Assembly: GCF_011684115.1 (NCBI RefSeq)
Contig: NZ_JAADJV010000001.1
Coordinates: 186,001-250,000 of the forward strand
Length of the DNA stretch: 64,000 bases
Direction: 5' to 3'
Source of the DNA: Rahnella aceris
GTDB lineage: Bacteria > Pseudomonadota > Gammaproteobacteria > Enterobacterales > Enterobacteriaceae
In this document: positions 37,810-47,790 of the stretch, piece by piece
How positions within the stretch are numbered: the first letter of the stretch is position 1
Layout: the number at the start of each line of letters is the position of its first letter
The notes under the pieces: generated by a model
Seen by the model: the letters and a program-made list of their open reading frames with translations, nothing else
The model's database searches: none
What the model was told of the DNA's origin: nothing
Program-made: the position numbers and the translations under genes

Positions 37810-38253
37810 ATGAACCCGGATGATTATAACGACCACGGTATGTTGCGATTGCCGCTGTGGTTCTGGACTATTTTGATTTTGCAGGCGAGGACCTGGTTAT
37901 TGTTTGTGATGGCCGGCGCATCGCGCCAGCAGGGGAGTGATCTGCTGGCGTTGTTTTATCCTGATCAGCAAAGTTTCTGGTCTGGCATGCTGCTCGGGTT
38001 GCCGCCCGCGCTGGTTTTTCTGCTTAGCGGCCGTCGCCATCTGTGGCCGCGTATCTGGCAGGCCGGTTACTGGTTACTCCTGGCAGGGATGTTTATCACT
38101 TTCGCATTGCAGGGGCTGGGGCTGTGGCAAAGCACAGATACGATTTCCGGCGTGGATATCGTGCTGGCCTTGCTGGATGCCGCCGCGCTGGCTTACTGGT
38201 TACTGAGCCGCCGTCTGCGCGCTTGTTTTGATGCCGCGCGGCGTCTGGCCTGA
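37810..38253 (+). CDS. yfeZ: DUF2919 family inner-membrane protein YfeZ
   Basis: 147 residues, about four membrane helices: near 17-37, 55-75, 88-108 and 115-132. FVMAGASRQQGSDLL and LFYPDQQSFWSGMLLGLPPAL are the conserved loops of DUF2919. No function is known. ATG 37810 gives the YfeZ-like start MNPDDYNDHG; the frame is open back to 37765 but the upstream codons lack a ribosome site (AGGAA is 13 bases before 37810). Followed by yfeY and yfeX, the conserved order. Confidence 0.82.
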   Translation: MNPDDYNDHGMLRLPLWFWTILILQARTWLLFVMAGASRQQGSDLLALFYPDQQSFWSGMLLGLPPALVFLLSGRRHLWPRIWQAGYWLLLAGMFITFALQGLGLWQSTDTISGVDIVLALLDAAALAYWLLSRRLRACFDAARRLA

Positions 38254-38272
38254 TGCATATTCCATTCGAGGC

Positions 38273-38301
38273 TGAACTTTTTTACCAGAAAAGTACTCGA
38301 A
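38273..38301 (+). promoter_or_regulatory. Candidate sigma-E promoter of yfeY
   Basis: TGAACTT at 38273-38279 and TCGAA at 38297-38301, 17 bases apart, resemble the sigma-E consensus (GGAACTT and TCNNA). It is about 100 bp before yfeY, which is a known sigma-E-dependent lipoprotein gene in E. coli. Confidence 0.5.
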
Positions 38302-38403
38302 CTGGCGCTGAACAATAATGCGTAAATAAATAATAATTTCACTGCCGGTTTATCCGTCAGGCCGCACCGGCCAACGGGAACGGGGAGTATAGGAGTGTAC
38401 CGA

Positions 38404-39033
38404 ATGACTGTTCGCCTGCGGGTTCGCCCGATGTTACTGGTGCTGCCGCTGATCCTGACCGGCTGTTCGTCGATGTCATCTATGTCATGGCCGGGCGTGT
38501 CCTGGTCGGCCATGAATCCGCTTAACTGGTTTGGCAGCAGCCTGACGGTCAGCGACAAAGGGGTGGGTGATATTACGGCCAGCACCCCGCTGACAGAAAC
38601 GGCCATTAAAGATGCGCTGGACGGCGACTATACCCTGCGCAGCGGTATGTCGATGAGCAACGGCAAAATGCTGAGCTTCTTCCAGGCGATGGACGGTAAA
38701 GACGTGAAGATGTCGATCAGCGGTGAGCCGAAAGGTAACGTCCAGCGCGTCGATGTTGTTGATACGAAAGTTGAAAGTGAATGGGGCGTTAAAATCGGTA
38801 CGCCCTTCAGCGATCTCTACAGCAAGGCTTTCGATGTGTGCGTGAAGGGCGAAGGGGACGATGCTGAAAACGTCGAGTGTAAAGCGCCGCAAAGTGCTCA
38901 CGTGACGTATGTGTTCAGCGGTATCTGGCATGGCCCGGATTCGCTGATGCCTTCGGATGATGCCCTGAAAGACTGGAAGGTCAGCAAAATTATCTGGCGT
39001 GCTAATCCTGCGCAGGCCGCTGCCGCGCAATAA
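38404..39033 (+). CDS. yfeY: RpoE-regulated lipoprotein YfeY
   Basis: 209 residues. Lipoprotein signal peptide: [21 protein letters not shown], with lipobox LTGC and lipidated Cys at about residue 21; Ser at +2 favours sorting to the outer membrane. The mature part ([19 protein letters not shown], ending [12 protein letters not shown]) matches the YfeY family, function unknown. ATG 38404, with AGGAG eight bases upstream, is preferred to the GTG at 38395 that falls inside the ribosome site. Confidence 0.9.
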   Translation: MTVRLRVRPMLLVLPLILTGCSSMSSMSWPGVSWSAMNPLNWFGSSLTVSDKGVGDITASTPLTETAIKDALDGDYTLRSGMSMSNGKMLSFFQAMDGKDVKMSISGEPKGNVQRVDVVDTKVESEWGVKIGTPFSDLYSKAFDVCVKGEGDDAENVECKAPQSAHVTYVFSGIWHGPDSLMPSDDALKDWKVSKIIWRANPAQAAAAQ

Positions 39034-39059
39034 ACGGGTTTCTCCGCTTAAAAAGCCCT

Positions 39060-39091
39060 CAATGCCTTGCCTTCGCGCAAGGCATTTTTAT
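39060..39091 (+). terminator. Terminator after yfeY
   Basis: AATGCCTTGC-cttc-GCGCAAGGCATTTTTATT, a 9-10 bp stem with a T-run, 27 bp after the stop and before yfeX. Confidence 0.85.
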
Positions 39092-39137
39092 TGACATCCG
39101 GTATGATATCGCCGGTCAAATTAACGAGGATGAGAAA

Positions 39138-40037
39138 ATGACTCAGGTTCAGAGCGGCATTTTACCCGAACATTGCCGTTTCGCGATTTACATTGAAGCG
39201 AAAGCTCAGGGTGACCTGGATGCGCTCCGGCACGGCTGCCGTGCATTTTTGGCCGTACTGGAAGACATGCAGAAAAAATTTCCCACTGAACATCTTGGTG
39301 CGGTCGTGGCCTTTGGCAACGATGTATGGCGTGATTTATCCGGAAATCAGGGTGCCGCTGAGCTGAAGTCTTTCGAGCCGCTGGGTAAAGGTCTGGCACC
39401 GGCGACGCAGCGCGATATGTTGTTGCACATTCAGTCCCTGCGTCATGACGTGAACTTCGCGCTGGCACAGGCGGCATTGAAAGCCTTCGGCAGTTCAATC
39501 ACTGTCGAAGAAGAAACCCACGGGTTCCGTGCGCTGGAAGAACGTGACCTCAGCGGTTTTATCGACGGAACTGAAAACCCGAAAGCAGAAGCCCGCGCTC
39601 AGGTGGCGATTATTCCTGAAGGCAGTGTTGATGCAGGCGGCAGTTACGTGATGGTTCAGCGCTGGAAACATAATCTGGTGCAATGGGAACGCTTCTCCGT
39701 GCAGCAGCAGGAAGATGTTATCGGGCGTACAAAAGAAACCGACGAAGAGCTGGATTCAGAAACTCGCCCGGACACTTCCCACGTCAGTCGTGTTGACCTG
39801 AAAGAAGACGGCAAAGGCCTGAAAATTCTGCGCCAGAGCCTGCCTTACGGTACGGCCAGCGGTGAGCACGGTTTGTATTTCATTAGCTATTGCGCCCGTT
39901 TGTGGAACATTGAGAAACAGCTGCTGAGCATGTTTGGCGATCTTGATGGCAAACGCGATGCCATGCTGCGCTTCACCCGTCCGGTGACCGGCAGTTATTA
40001 TTTCGCCCCTTCACTGACCCGACTGTTAGCGCTTTAA
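39138..40037 (+). CDS. yfeX: Dyp-type haem peroxidase YfeX
   Basis: 299 residues, type B dye-decolourising peroxidase without signal peptide, so cytoplasmic. The distal GFIDGTENP motif with catalytic Asp is at about residues 140-148; the proximal haem His lies in [12 protein letters not shown]; a distal Arg is in the GKRDAMLRF region. E. coli YfeX oxidises porphyrinogens and has been proposed to release iron from haem, which is disputed. Last gene of the yfeZ-yfeY-yfeX group, separated from yfeY by a terminator, so probably with its own promoter. Confidence 0.93.
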   Translation: MTQVQSGILPEHCRFAIYIEAKAQGDLDALRHGCRAFLAVLEDMQKKFPTEHLGAVVAFGNDVWRDLSGNQGAAELKSFEPLGKGLAPATQRDMLLHIQSLRHDVNFALAQAALKAFGSSITVEEETHGFRALEERDLSGFIDGTENPKAEARAQVAIIPEGSVDAGGSYVMVQRWKHNLVQWERFSVQQQEDVIGRTKETDEELDSETRPDTSHVSRVDLKEDGKGLKILRQSLPYGTASGEHGLYFISYCARLWNIEKQLLSMFGDLDGKRDAMLRFTRPVTGSYYFAPSLTRLLAL

Positions 40038-40045
40038 GTTCTTCC

Positions 40046-40086
40046 GGCGCGTTCCGTCGCGGACGCGCCTGCTTCTTCCCTTTTTG
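40046..40086 (+). terminator. Terminator after yfeX
   Basis: GGCGCG-t-TCCG-tcg-CGGA-CGCGCC, an imperfect 10-bp stem with one bulged base, followed after some pyrimidines by TTTTTGTT. Confidence 0.6.
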
Positions 40087-40249
40087 TTATTCCCCCATCG
40101 CTTGTTAATGCCTTATAGCTTTTCATGCTTGAAAATCACCAAATGGTATATAAAACCGTTACAGCCTGACCCTCAGTTATAAATACACTGTGTGATATTG
40201 AGCGACATATATCAGCGTCGCATATCGGTTCACTCACCTAAGGCTAAGC
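40087..40249. promoter_or_regulatory. cysP promoter region
   Basis: AT-rich leader before the cysPTWA operon. GTATATAAAA near 40146 is a possible -10. CysB with N-acetylserine activates this operon in E. coli; CysB sites are too degenerate for me to place one here with confidence. Confidence 0.4.
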
Positions 40250-41272
40250 ATGAAAACACTCGGATTTACCGGCAATGTGCTGAAAAGTTCTGTGGCGGCA
40301 TTGTTGCTGGCCAGCGGGGCGGCTTCGGCAACCGAATTGCTCAACAGCTCTTATGATGTGTCCCGTGAACTTTTTGCCGCGCTGAATCCGCCATTCCAGA
40401 AACAGTGGGCTGATCAAAATAATGGCGATAAACTCGATATTAAACAGTCGCATGCCGGTTCCTCCAAGCAAGCGCTGGCGATTTTGCAGGGCCTGAAAGC
40501 AGATGTGGTGACGTATAATCAGGTGACCGATGTGCAGATTTTGCATGACCGCGGCAACCTGATCCCGGCCAACTGGCAAAGCCGTCTGCCTAATAACAGT
40601 TCGCCATTCTATTCCACCATGGCCTTCCTGGTACGTAAGGGCAATCCAAAAAACATTCACAGCTGGGACGATTTAGCACGTCCGGGCGTGAGTCTGGTGT
40701 TCCCGAATCCAAAAACCTCCGGTAATGGTCGTTATACCTATCTCGGTGCCTGGGGCGCATTCAATCTGGAAGACAATAAAAACCAGACGCAGACCCGCGA
40801 AAAGATGGCGAGTTTCCTGAAAAACGTGCAGGTATTTGATACCGGCGGTCGTGGCGCAACCACCACATTTGTCGAACGTGGACTGGGCGATGTGTTGATC
40901 AGCTTTGAATCGGAAGTGAACAACATCCGTAAGCAGTACGGTGATGATAAATATGAAGTGATTGTTCCGAAGGTGGATATTCTGGCGGAGTTCCCGGTCG
41001 CCTGGGTGGACAAAAACGTTGAGAAAAATGGCACAGAGAAAGCCGCAAAAGATTATCTGAATTATTTGTGGAGCCCGCAGGCGCAGAAAATCATCACCAG
41101 TTTTAACTACCGCGTGTATGACAAAACGGCGATGGCGGCGGCGAAAGAGCAGTTCCCGGAGACCCAACTGTTCAAAGTTGAAGAGCAGTTCGGTGGCTGG
41201 CCACAAGTGATGGAAACCCATTTCAGTACCGGCGGTGAGCTGGATAAACTGTTAGAGCAAGGTCACAAGTAA
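40250..41272 (+). CDS. cysP: Thiosulfate/sulfate-binding protein CysP
   Basis: 340 residues, periplasmic solute-binding protein of the sulfate/thiosulfate ABC importer. The signal peptide ends near [10 protein letters not shown] (about residue 27). The family signature [13 protein letters not shown] and the ligand-site stretches [15 protein letters not shown] and [19 protein letters not shown] are clear. CACCTAAGGCTAAGC precedes the ATG. The stop codon overlaps the cysT start by one base, beginning a tightly packed four-gene operon. Confidence 0.95.
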   Translation: MKTLGFTGNVLKSSVAALLLASGAASATELLNSSYDVSRELFAALNPPFQKQWADQNNGDKLDIKQSHAGSSKQALAILQGLKADVVTYNQVTDVQILHDRGNLIPANWQSRLPNNSSPFYSTMAFLVRKGNPKNIHSWDDLARPGVSLVFPNPKTSGNGRYTYLGAWGAFNLEDNKNQTQTREKMASFLKNVQVFDTGGRGATTTFVERGLGDVLISFESEVNNIRKQYGDDKYEVIVPKVDILAEFPVAWVDKNVEKNGTEKAAKDYLNYLWSPQAQKIITSFNYRVYDKTAMAAAKEQFPETQLFKVEEQFGGWPQVMETHFSTGGELDKLLEQGHK

Positions 41273-42102
41273 TGTTGTTGTCGAGCAAACGCGTATTACC
41301 CGGATTCACCCTGAGCCTCGGCAGCAGTTTGTTGTTCGTGTGCCTGGTGCTGTTGCTGCCGCTGAGTGCACTGGTGATGCAGTTGTCACAAATGACACTG
41401 GCGCAATATTGGGATGTGATCACCAACGGTCAGGTGGTGGCGGCCTATAAAGTAACGCTGCTGGCGGCGGGCGTGGCGAGTATTTTTAACTGTTTCTTCG
41501 GCATGCTGATGGCGTGGATCCTGACCCGTTATGAATTCCCGGGTAAAAGTCTGATCGATGGTCTGATGGATTTGCCGTTTGCCCTGCCGACGGCAGTCGC
41601 CGGTTTAACGCTGGCAGGATTGTTTTCTACCACCGGTTTTTACGGTCAGTGGCTGGCGCATTTTGATATCAAAGTGGCGTACACCTGGCTTGGTATTGCG
41701 GTGGCGATGGCATTTACCAGCATCCCGTTTGTGGTGCGTACCGTGCAGCCGGTGCTGGAAGAATTAGGCCCGGAATATGAAGAAGCGGCTGAAACGCTGG
41801 GCGCTTCGCGCTGGCAGAGTTTTCGTCGCGTGGTGTTGCCGGAAGTGATGCCTTCCTTGCTGGCGGGTACGGCGTTGTCCTTCACCCGCAGCCTGGGCGA
41901 ATTCGGCGCAGTGATTTTCATCGCCGGTAACATTGCCTGGAAAACCGAAGTGACCTCGCTGATGATTTTTATCCGCTTACAGGAGTTTGATTACCCGGCA
42001 GCCAGCGCTATTGCTTCGGTGATCCTCGCCGCATCGCTGCTGTTGCTGTTTGCGATTAACACCTTACAGAGCCGTTATGGCCGTCGTCTGGGAGGCCAGT
42101 AA
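41272..42102 (+). CDS. cysT: Sulfate/thiosulfate ABC permease CysT (CysU)
   Basis: 276 residues, six or so membrane helices. The BPD-transport EAA loop is EEAAETLGASRWQSFRRVVLP at about 166-186, which contacts CysA. PFALPTAVAGLTLA and TRSLGEFGAVIFIAGN are typical of the sulfate/molybdate permeases. Forms the heterodimeric channel with CysW. One-base overlaps (TAATG) with cysP and cysW imply coupled translation. Confidence 0.95.
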   Translation: MLLSSKRVLPGFTLSLGSSLLFVCLVLLLPLSALVMQLSQMTLAQYWDVITNGQVVAAYKVTLLAAGVASIFNCFFGMLMAWILTRYEFPGKSLIDGLMDLPFALPTAVAGLTLAGLFSTTGFYGQWLAHFDIKVAYTWLGIAVAMAFTSIPFVVRTVQPVLEELGPEYEEAAETLGASRWQSFRRVVLPEVMPSLLAGTALSFTRSLGEFGAVIFIAGNIAWKTEVTSLMIFIRLQEFDYPAASAIASVILAASLLLLFAINTLQSRYGRRLGGQ

Positions 42103-42977
42103 TGTCTGATATTCCGGCTTTTGCGGGCGAAAGACGTCAGCGTATTGACTGGGTGAAATGGTCGTTGATCGGCACGGGGGTGCTGATTTGTATTCTGCTG
42201 CTGGTGATCCCGATGATCAGCATTTTTGTGCTGGCGTTTTCCGACGGCATTGCAGCGGTGTGGAAGAACCTGTCGGACTCCGACATGTTGCATTCTATCT
42301 GGCTGACCGTCCTGATGGCGCTGATCACCGTGCCGGTGAACCTGATTTTCGGCACGTTGCTGGCCTGGCTGGTCGCGCGCTTTAATTTCCCGGGACGTCA
42401 GTTATTACTGACGCTGATCGACATCCCGTTTGCGGTTTCACCAGTGGTTGCCGGTTTACTGTATTTGCTGTTTTACGGCACCAACGGCCCGATTGGCGGC
42501 TGGCTGGATGCGCACAATATTCAGTTTATGTTCGCCTGGCCGGGCATGGTGATGGTGACAGTATTCGTCACCTGTCCGTTTGTCATCCGTGAGCTGGTGC
42601 CGGTGATGTTGAGTCAGGGCAGTCATGAAGATGAAGCCGCGGTGTTACTGGGTGCGTCCGGCTGGCAGATGTTCCGCCGCGTGACCCTGCCGAATATCCG
42701 CTGGGCATTACTGTATGGCGTGGTGCTGACCAACGCCCGCGCGATTGGGGAATTCGGGGCGGTATCGGTGGTGTCCGGTTCTATCCGCGGAGAAACCTAC
42801 ACGCTGCCATTACAAGTCGAATTACTGCATCAGGACTACAACACCGCAGGCGCGTTTACTGCCGCTGCGCTGTTAACCCTGATGGCAATTGTCACACTGT
42901 TTCTGAAAAGCGGCCTGCAATGGCGTCTGAAGCGCCACAACGACCGTCTTGAGCGGGAGGAAAGTCATGAGCATTGA
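42102..42977 (+). CDS. cysW: Sulfate/thiosulfate ABC permease CysW
   Basis: 291 residues, second permease subunit. Membrane segments begin at about residue 20; the EAA loop is [22 protein letters not shown], and the later [20 protein letters not shown] matches CysW. The start overlaps the cysT stop by one base and the 3' end overlaps cysA by 11 bp. Confidence 0.95.
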   Translation: MSDIPAFAGERRQRIDWVKWSLIGTGVLICILLLVIPMISIFVLAFSDGIAAVWKNLSDSDMLHSIWLTVLMALITVPVNLIFGTLLAWLVARFNFPGRQLLLTLIDIPFAVSPVVAGLLYLLFYGTNGPIGGWLDAHNIQFMFAWPGMVMVTVFVTCPFVIRELVPVMLSQGSHEDEAAVLLGASGWQMFRRVTLPNIRWALLYGVVLTNARAIGEFGAVSVVSGSIRGETYTLPLQVELLHQDYNTAGAFTAAALLTLMAIVTLFLKSGLQWRLKRHNDRLEREESHEH

Positions 42978-44061
42978 AATTAACGGTATCAACAAATATT
43001 TTGGCCGCACTAAGGTGCTCAATGATATCTCGCTCGATATTGCTTCCGGAGAGATGGTGGCGTTGCTCGGGCCTTCCGGCTCAGGTAAAACCACGTTGCT
43101 GCGTATTATCGCCGGACTGGAAAATCAAAGCGCCGGACACCTGAGTTTTCACGGTAAAGACGTGACGCGCCTGCATGCCCGTGATCGCCAGGTCGGTTTC
43201 GTTTTCCAGCATTATGCGCTGTTCCGCCATATGACGGTGTTCGACAACATCGCGTTTGGCCTGACGGTGCTGCCGCGCCGTGAGCGTCCGAATGCTGAAG
43301 CCATCAAACAGAAAGTCACTAAATTGCTGGAGATGGTGCAACTTGGCCATCTGGCAAACCGTTATCCGGCACAGCTTTCCGGCGGTCAGAAACAGCGTGT
43401 GGCGCTGGCCCGTGCGCTGGCGGTTGAACCGCAAATTCTGCTGCTGGATGAACCTTTTGGCGCGCTGGACGCACAGGTGCGTAAAGAGCTGCGCCGCTGG
43501 CTGCGTCAGTTGCATGAAGAACTGAAATTCACCAGCGTGTTCGTGACTCACGATCAGGAAGAAGCGATGGAAGTCGCTGACCGCGTGGTGGTCATGAGCC
43601 AGGGTAATATCGAACAGGTCGGCGCCCCGCAGGAAATCTGGCGTGAACCGGCAACTCGTTTCGTGCTGGAATTCATGGGTGAAGTTAATAAAATTCATGG
43701 CGAAATCCGGGGATCTCAGCTGTACGTCGGTGCATATCACTGGCCGCTGGATAACCCGCCCCTGCATCAGGGTGTGGTCGATTTATTCCTGCGTCCCTGG
43801 GAAATGGAAATTACGCCGCACAGTACAGCACGCTGTCCGTTGCCGGTGAAGGTGCTGGAAGTCAGCCCGCGTGGCCATTTCTGGCAGCTTATCGTGCAGG
43901 CCGAGGGCTGGCACGACGAACCGCTTTCGGTGGTGCTTTCCGAAATCCACGGTAATAGCGCACCTCAGCGCGGCGATCGTTTCTATGTCGGCGGGCTGAA
44001 TGGCCGCCTGTATGCTGGCGACCAGCCGTTACAACCCGTTGCGTTAGCGAAGAGTGCCTGA
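42967..44061 (+). CDS. cysA: Sulfate/thiosulfate import ATPase CysA
   Basis: 364 residues (E. coli 365). Walker [10 protein letters not shown] at 35-43, Q-loop [11 protein letters not shown], signature LSGGQKQR from 137, Walker B LLLDEP around 158-163 and the switch His in [11 protein letters not shown]. The C-terminal TOBE-like domain follows from about 240. It powers CysPTWA uptake of sulfate and thiosulfate. The ATG at 42967 has GGGAGGAAAGTC upstream inside cysW; the upstream frame start at 42949 is unlikely. Confidence 0.95.
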   Translation: MSIEINGINKYFGRTKVLNDISLDIASGEMVALLGPSGSGKTTLLRIIAGLENQSAGHLSFHGKDVTRLHARDRQVGFVFQHYALFRHMTVFDNIAFGLTVLPRRERPNAEAIKQKVTKLLEMVQLGHLANRYPAQLSGGQKQRVALARALAVEPQILLLDEPFGALDAQVRKELRRWLRQLHEELKFTSVFVTHDQEEAMEVADRVVVMSQGNIEQVGAPQEIWREPATRFVLEFMGEVNKIHGEIRGSQLYVGAYHWPLDNPPLHQGVVDLFLRPWEMEITPHSTARCPLPVKVLEVSPRGHFWQLIVQAEGWHDEPLSVVLSEIHGNSAPQRGDRFYVGGLNGRLYAGDQPLQPVALAKSA

Positions 44062-44083
44062 TATTTTTTAATCAGCATTTTTC

Positions 44084-44112
44084 TCAGGGCGGTCATCGGG
44101 CCGCCCTTTTTA
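44084..44112 (+). terminator. Terminator of the cysPTWA operon
   Basis: AGGGCGG-tcatcggg-CCGCCCTTTTTAT, a 7-bp GC stem with T-run, just after the cysA stop. It lies before cysM, so cysM may be partly uncoupled from the transporter genes. Confidence 0.85.
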
Positions 44113-44176
44113 TCGCCTGATACCTGTTTATGTGTTTTTTATCAGTCAATATACCTTTTTAATATAAGGCAAGCCC

Positions 44177-45061
44177 GTGAGTACGCTCGAACATTACATC
44201 GGCAATACCCCTCTGGTGAGATTACAGCGTCTGACGCAGGGGCTGGACAGCGAGATTTGGGTCAAGCTGGAAGGCAATAACCCCGCCGGTTCTGTTAAAG
44301 ATCGCGCCGCGCTGTTTATGATTGAGCAGGCGGAAAAACGGGGCGAAATTCATCCGGGGGATACGCTGATTGAAGCCACAAGCGGCAATACCGGCATTGC
44401 GCTGGCGATGATTGCGGCGCTGAAAGGCTACAGGCTTAAATTGCTGATGCCCGAAAATATGAGCCTTGAGCGTCAGGCATCAATGCGGGCGTATGGTGCT
44501 GAACTGTTGCTGGTCAGCCGCGCGCAGGGAATGGAAGGCGCACGTGATCTCGCTCTGGAAATGGAAAAACAGGGACTGGGGAAAGTGCTGGATCAGTTTA
44601 ACAATCCTGACAATCCGCTCGCACATTTTACGACGACAGGCCCTGAAATCTGGCAACAGACACACGGGCGCATCACCCATTTTGTCTCCAGCATGGGCAC
44701 TACCGGCACGATAACCGGTGTCAGTCGTTATCTGCGCAGCCAGCATGCTGGCGTGAAAATTGTCGGGCTGCAACCGTCAGAAGGCAGCAGCATTCCAGGT
44801 ATCCGCCGCTGGCCGGAAGAATATCTGCCGGGCATTTTCAATCCTGAACTGGTCGATGAAGTGATGGATATGGGGCAGGGCGAAGCAGAAGACACCATGC
44901 GGGCGCTGGCGCGTAGGGAAGGTATCTTCTGTGGCGTGAGTTCCGGGGGGGCGGTAGCGGGCGCTTTACGCGTCGCCAGAAATCATCCGGGTAGCGTGAT
45001 TGTGGCGATTATTTGTGATCGTGGTGACCGTTATTTATCCACAGGTGTGTTTAATGTTTGA
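44177..45061 (+). CDS. cysM: Cysteine synthase B CysM
   Basis: 294 residues (E. coli 303, which has a longer C-terminus). PLP enzyme making cysteine, or S-sulfocysteine from thiosulfate, from O-acetylserine. The PLP lysine is Lys41 in [22 protein letters not shown] binds the substrate carboxylate; FVSSMGTTGTITG binds the PLP phosphate. Its position after the thiosulfate importer matches its thiosulfate-using role. The start is GTG 44177 with AAGGCAAG upstream, matching the E. coli MSTLE N-terminus. Confidence 0.94.
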   Translation: MSTLEHYIGNTPLVRLQRLTQGLDSEIWVKLEGNNPAGSVKDRAALFMIEQAEKRGEIHPGDTLIEATSGNTGIALAMIAALKGYRLKLLMPENMSLERQASMRAYGAELLLVSRAQGMEGARDLALEMEKQGLGKVLDQFNNPDNPLAHFTTTGPEIWQQTHGRITHFVSSMGTTGTITGVSRYLRSQHAGVKIVGLQPSEGSSIPGIRRWPEEYLPGIFNPELVDEVMDMGQGEAEDTMRALARREGIFCGVSSGGAVAGALRVARNHPGSVIVAIICDRGDRYLSTGVFNV

Positions 45062-45163
45062 TCCTATATTCATCTGTTGAATGTAAAATTAGAGTAAAAG
45101 CGGCTGCTAATGGCTGGCTTAGTGGTAAAAATGACCAAAATTTTAGCCAGGCGGAAATGAAGA

Positions 45164-45847
45164 ATGAAAATTTTATTAGTCGATGACGATCTTGAATTAG
45201 GCACCATGCTCAGCGAATACCTGATCGCAGAAGGCTTTGATGCTTCTCTGGTGCTGACCGGTAAAGCGGGTGTGGAAGGTGCGATGTCTGGCGAATATAC
45301 CGCAATGATCCTCGACATTATGCTGCCGGACATGAGCGGTATTGATGTATTGCGTCAGGTGCGTAAAAACAGCCGTCTGCCGATCATCATGCTGACCGCG
45401 AAGGGTGACAACATTGATCGTGTCATCGGTCTGGAAATGGGCGCAGATGATTACATGCCAAAGCCGTGCTATCCGCGCGAACTGGTGGCGCGTCTGCGTG
45501 CTGTGCTGCGTCGTGTGGAAGAGCAGCAGGAATCACACTCTGATAACTCCTCGGTCAACTATGGCGATCTGACGCTCAATCCGGCGACCCGCAGCAGTGA
45601 ATGGCGCGGCGTGCCATTCGATCTGACGGCTTCTGAGTTCAACCTTCTGGAGTTACTGTTACGTTCTCCTGAACGCGTGGTATCGAAAGATGAGTTGTCG
45701 GAAAAAGGTCTCGGGCGTCCGCGCGAAGCTTATGACCGCAGTATTGATGTGCATATCAGTAACATCCGTCAGAAACTGGGGTCACTGGAAGGTGGCGATA
45801 TTCTGACTATTGAAACGGTGCGCAGCATTGGCTATCGAATCCGCTAA
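45164..45847 (+). CDS. OmpR/CpxR-like response regulator (possibly RssB-type of Serratia)
   Basis: 227 residues. Receiver domain with phosphoacceptor Asp51 in MILDIMLPDMSG, MLTAKGDNIDRVIGLEMGADD and the unusual PKPCYPRELVAR; C-terminal winged HTH with VVSKDELSEKGLGRPREAYDRS and DVHISNIRQKLG. It is close to CpxR but is not the cpxA partner here. I recall the Serratia RssB-RssA swarming regulators, and the Yersinia homologues next to ptsHI-crr, as similar; that identification is from memory. TTCT-free leader; a GGCGGAAATGA ribosome region precedes the ATG. It overlaps the kinase gene. Confidence 0.85.
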   Translation: MKILLVDDDLELGTMLSEYLIAEGFDASLVLTGKAGVEGAMSGEYTAMILDIMLPDMSGIDVLRQVRKNSRLPIIMLTAKGDNIDRVIGLEMGADDYMPKPCYPRELVARLRAVLRRVEEQQESHSDNSSVNYGDLTLNPATRSSEWRGVPFDLTASEFNLLELLLRSPERVVSKDELSEKGLGRPREAYDRSIDVHISNIRQKLGSLEGGDILTIETVRSIGYRIR

Positions 45848-47177
45848 ACGACTGCGCGGCAGACTGTTCTGGAAAATACTGCTGGGATTCTGGTTTACTT
45901 TCGTGGCGATCACTCAGGGCCTCTGGGTGGTTTTTGCTTTCTACAATCCACATGAACCGCCGGAAAGCGGAATTGCCCGCCGGTTTGTGAAACTGCAAAT
46001 TACCTCGGCTGTTTCCACGCTGCATTACGGCGGTCTGCCTGCTCTTAACGCCATGATGGCCGACTGGCCGCAAGATGACCGACAATTCTTCTCAGTGTCG
46101 CCGTCGTTGCTGCCTGCTAAAGGCAATACGATTAAGGATCTGGAACCCGGTAAAATTCCGCATGAAGTCGTGCAGTTTGTGCAGGGACCGGACGGGCAGG
46201 GTTACCGGCTGAAATATGATGTTGACGGGCTGATGCATGAATATCGCCCGAGACGTCACAGGGACTGGCTGAATATGCCGCCGCCACTGTTATGGCTGGG
46301 TGGACTGGGCGGTTTACTGTTCAGCGCCGTACTGGCATGGAACCTGACGCGGCCAATGTTGCAAATGCGTAAAGCCTTCGGACGGGTGGCGCAGGGGGAT
46401 TTATCAGTCCGCCTGTTTACCAGTATGGGTAAGCGGCACGATGAGCTGTCTGAAGTGGCGCGTGATTTTGACTCTATGGCTGAACGCCTGCAGGTGCTGG
46501 TCAAAGCGCGCGAAGAGCTGTTGCATGATGTCTCGCATGAACTGCGTTCTCCGCTGGCACGTTTGCAACTGGCAATCGGTCTGGCGCGGCAGAATCCGTC
46601 GAATGTCGAAAGTTCCCTGAGTCGCATAGAACACGAAGCGGGCAGGCTGGATAAAATGATTGGTGAACTGCTGGCGTTGTCACGTACTGAAAGCAGTGAA
46701 ATCCCTGATGAAGAGTATTTCGATCTCTACGGATTGGTGGAGGCGGTCGTTAATGATGCCCGCTATGAAGCGCAGTTGCCGGGGGTCGAAATCGCGATGT
46801 ACCCCGGGTCTCCGGATAATATGGATTACACCGTGAAGGGTAATGCTGAGCTGATGCGTCGTGCGGTGGATAATGTGGTGCGTAATGCCCTGCGTTTTTC
46901 GGCCCGCGGCCAAACTATCAGTGTTTCACTGGCTCAGGTTGAACAGTATTTGCAAATTGAAGTGGCCGATCAGGGGCCGGGCGTGGAAGAAGATAAGCTG
47001 TCGAGTATCTTTGACCCGTTCGTGCGCGTGAAATCGCCGCTGTCAGGCAAAGGCTACGGCCTGGGGCTTGCGATCACCCGCAAAGTGATGTTGGCGCATG
47101 AGGGGAAAGTAGATGCCCGTAACGCGCAGCCTCATGGCCTGATCATCAGCCTTCAAGTCCCGCACTGGCAAATGTGA
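45810..47177 (+). CDS. Sensor histidine kinase partner (CpxA/RssA-like)
   Basis: Up to 455 residues. Helix at about 21-44 (FWKILLGFWFTFVAITQGLWV), periplasmic part to about 155, second helix about 158-177, HAMP after WNLTRPMLQMRKAF, phosphorylated His in LLHDVSHELRSPLARL (residue 243 from 45810), and ATPase boxes VDNVVRNALRFS, VADQGPGV and GKGYGLGLAI. The start is doubtful: the frame opens inside the regulator gene with TTG codons at 45810 and 45828 and no ATG before the first helix; neither has a strong ribosome site, so translation is probably coupled to the regulator. Confidence 0.85.
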   Translation: MKRCAALAIESAKRLRGRLFWKILLGFWFTFVAITQGLWVVFAFYNPHEPPESGIARRFVKLQITSAVSTLHYGGLPALNAMMADWPQDDRQFFSVSPSLLPAKGNTIKDLEPGKIPHEVVQFVQGPDGQGYRLKYDVDGLMHEYRPRRHRDWLNMPPPLLWLGGLGGLLFSAVLAWNLTRPMLQMRKAFGRVAQGDLSVRLFTSMGKRHDELSEVARDFDSMAERLQVLVKAREELLHDVSHELRSPLARLQLAIGLARQNPSNVESSLSRIEHEAGRLDKMIGELLALSRTESSEIPDEEYFDLYGLVEAVVNDARYEAQLPGVEIAMYPGSPDNMDYTVKGNAELMRRAVDNVVRNALRFSARGQTISVSLAQVEQYLQIEVADQGPGVEEDKLSSIFDPFVRVKSPLSGKGYGLGLAITRKVMLAHEGKVDARNAQPHGLIISLQVPHWQM

Positions 47178-47182
47178 GGCAA

Positions 47183-47216
47183 TAAAAAACGGCGCTGATT
47201 AGGCGCCGTTTTTTTA
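47183..47216. terminator. Bidirectional terminator two-component operon / crr
   Basis: AAAAAACGGCGC-tgatta-GGCGCCGTTTTTTT between convergent operons. Confidence 0.9.
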
Positions 47217-47232
47217 CTTCTCGCTGAGCAAA

Positions 47233-47742
47233 TTACTTCCTGATGCGGATGATTGGGGTTTCGCCCACAGTCACGCTACCAGTCAGTTTAATCAGCTCTT
47301 TGATCTCGTCCATGTTAGAGATGACAACCGGAGTCAAAGTAGACTTCGCTTTCTCTTCCAGCAGAGCCAGATCAAACTCGATAACCAAATCGCCTTTCTT
47401 AACACGTTGACCTTCTTCAGCGATGCGTTTGAAGCCTTCGCCTTTCAGTTCAACGGTGTCGATACCGAAGTGCACGAACAACTCAATGCCACTGTCGGAT
47501 TCGATTGAGAAAGCATGGTTAGTTTCGAAGATTTTACCGATAGTGCCGTCAACCGGAGCAACCATTTTGTTGCCAGATGGTTTGATAGCAATACCGTCAC
47601 CAACGATTTTCTCAGCGAAAACAACGTCTGGCACATCTTCAATGTTGACAATTTCACCAGAGATTGGCGCTACGATTTCAATAGTGCCAACGTCTTTTTT
47701 ATCATCAGAAACCAATGATTTCAGTTTATCGAACAAACCCAT
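47233..47742 (-). CDS. crr: PTS glucose-specific EIIA (Crr)
   Basis: 169 residues, exactly the E. coli length. Phosphoacceptor His91 in [18 protein letters not shown], and His76 in TNHAFSI as the second active-site histidine. It passes phosphate from HPr to sugar permeases and regulates adenylate cyclase and inducer exclusion. TTAGGAGAAGATC precedes the ATG, 48 bp after ptsI. Confidence 0.97.
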   Translation of the reverse strand: MGLFDKLKSLVSDDKKDVGTIEIVAPISGEIVNIEDVPDVVFAEKIVGDGIAIKPSGNKMVAPVDGTIGKIFETNHAFSIESDSGIELFVHFGIDTVELKGEGFKRIAEEGQRVKKGDLVIEFDLALLEEKAKSTLTPVVISNMDEIKELIKLTGSVTVGETPIIRIRK

Positions 47743-47790
47743 GATCTTCTCCTAAGCATTAATTTGGGCAGCTTTACCAGCATCGCGCAA

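Noticed and set aside
38395..38403. GTG at 38395 as the yfeY start
   Set aside because: It sits within the AGGAG ribosome site; ATG 38404 has correct spacing and gives a normal lipoprotein signal peptide.
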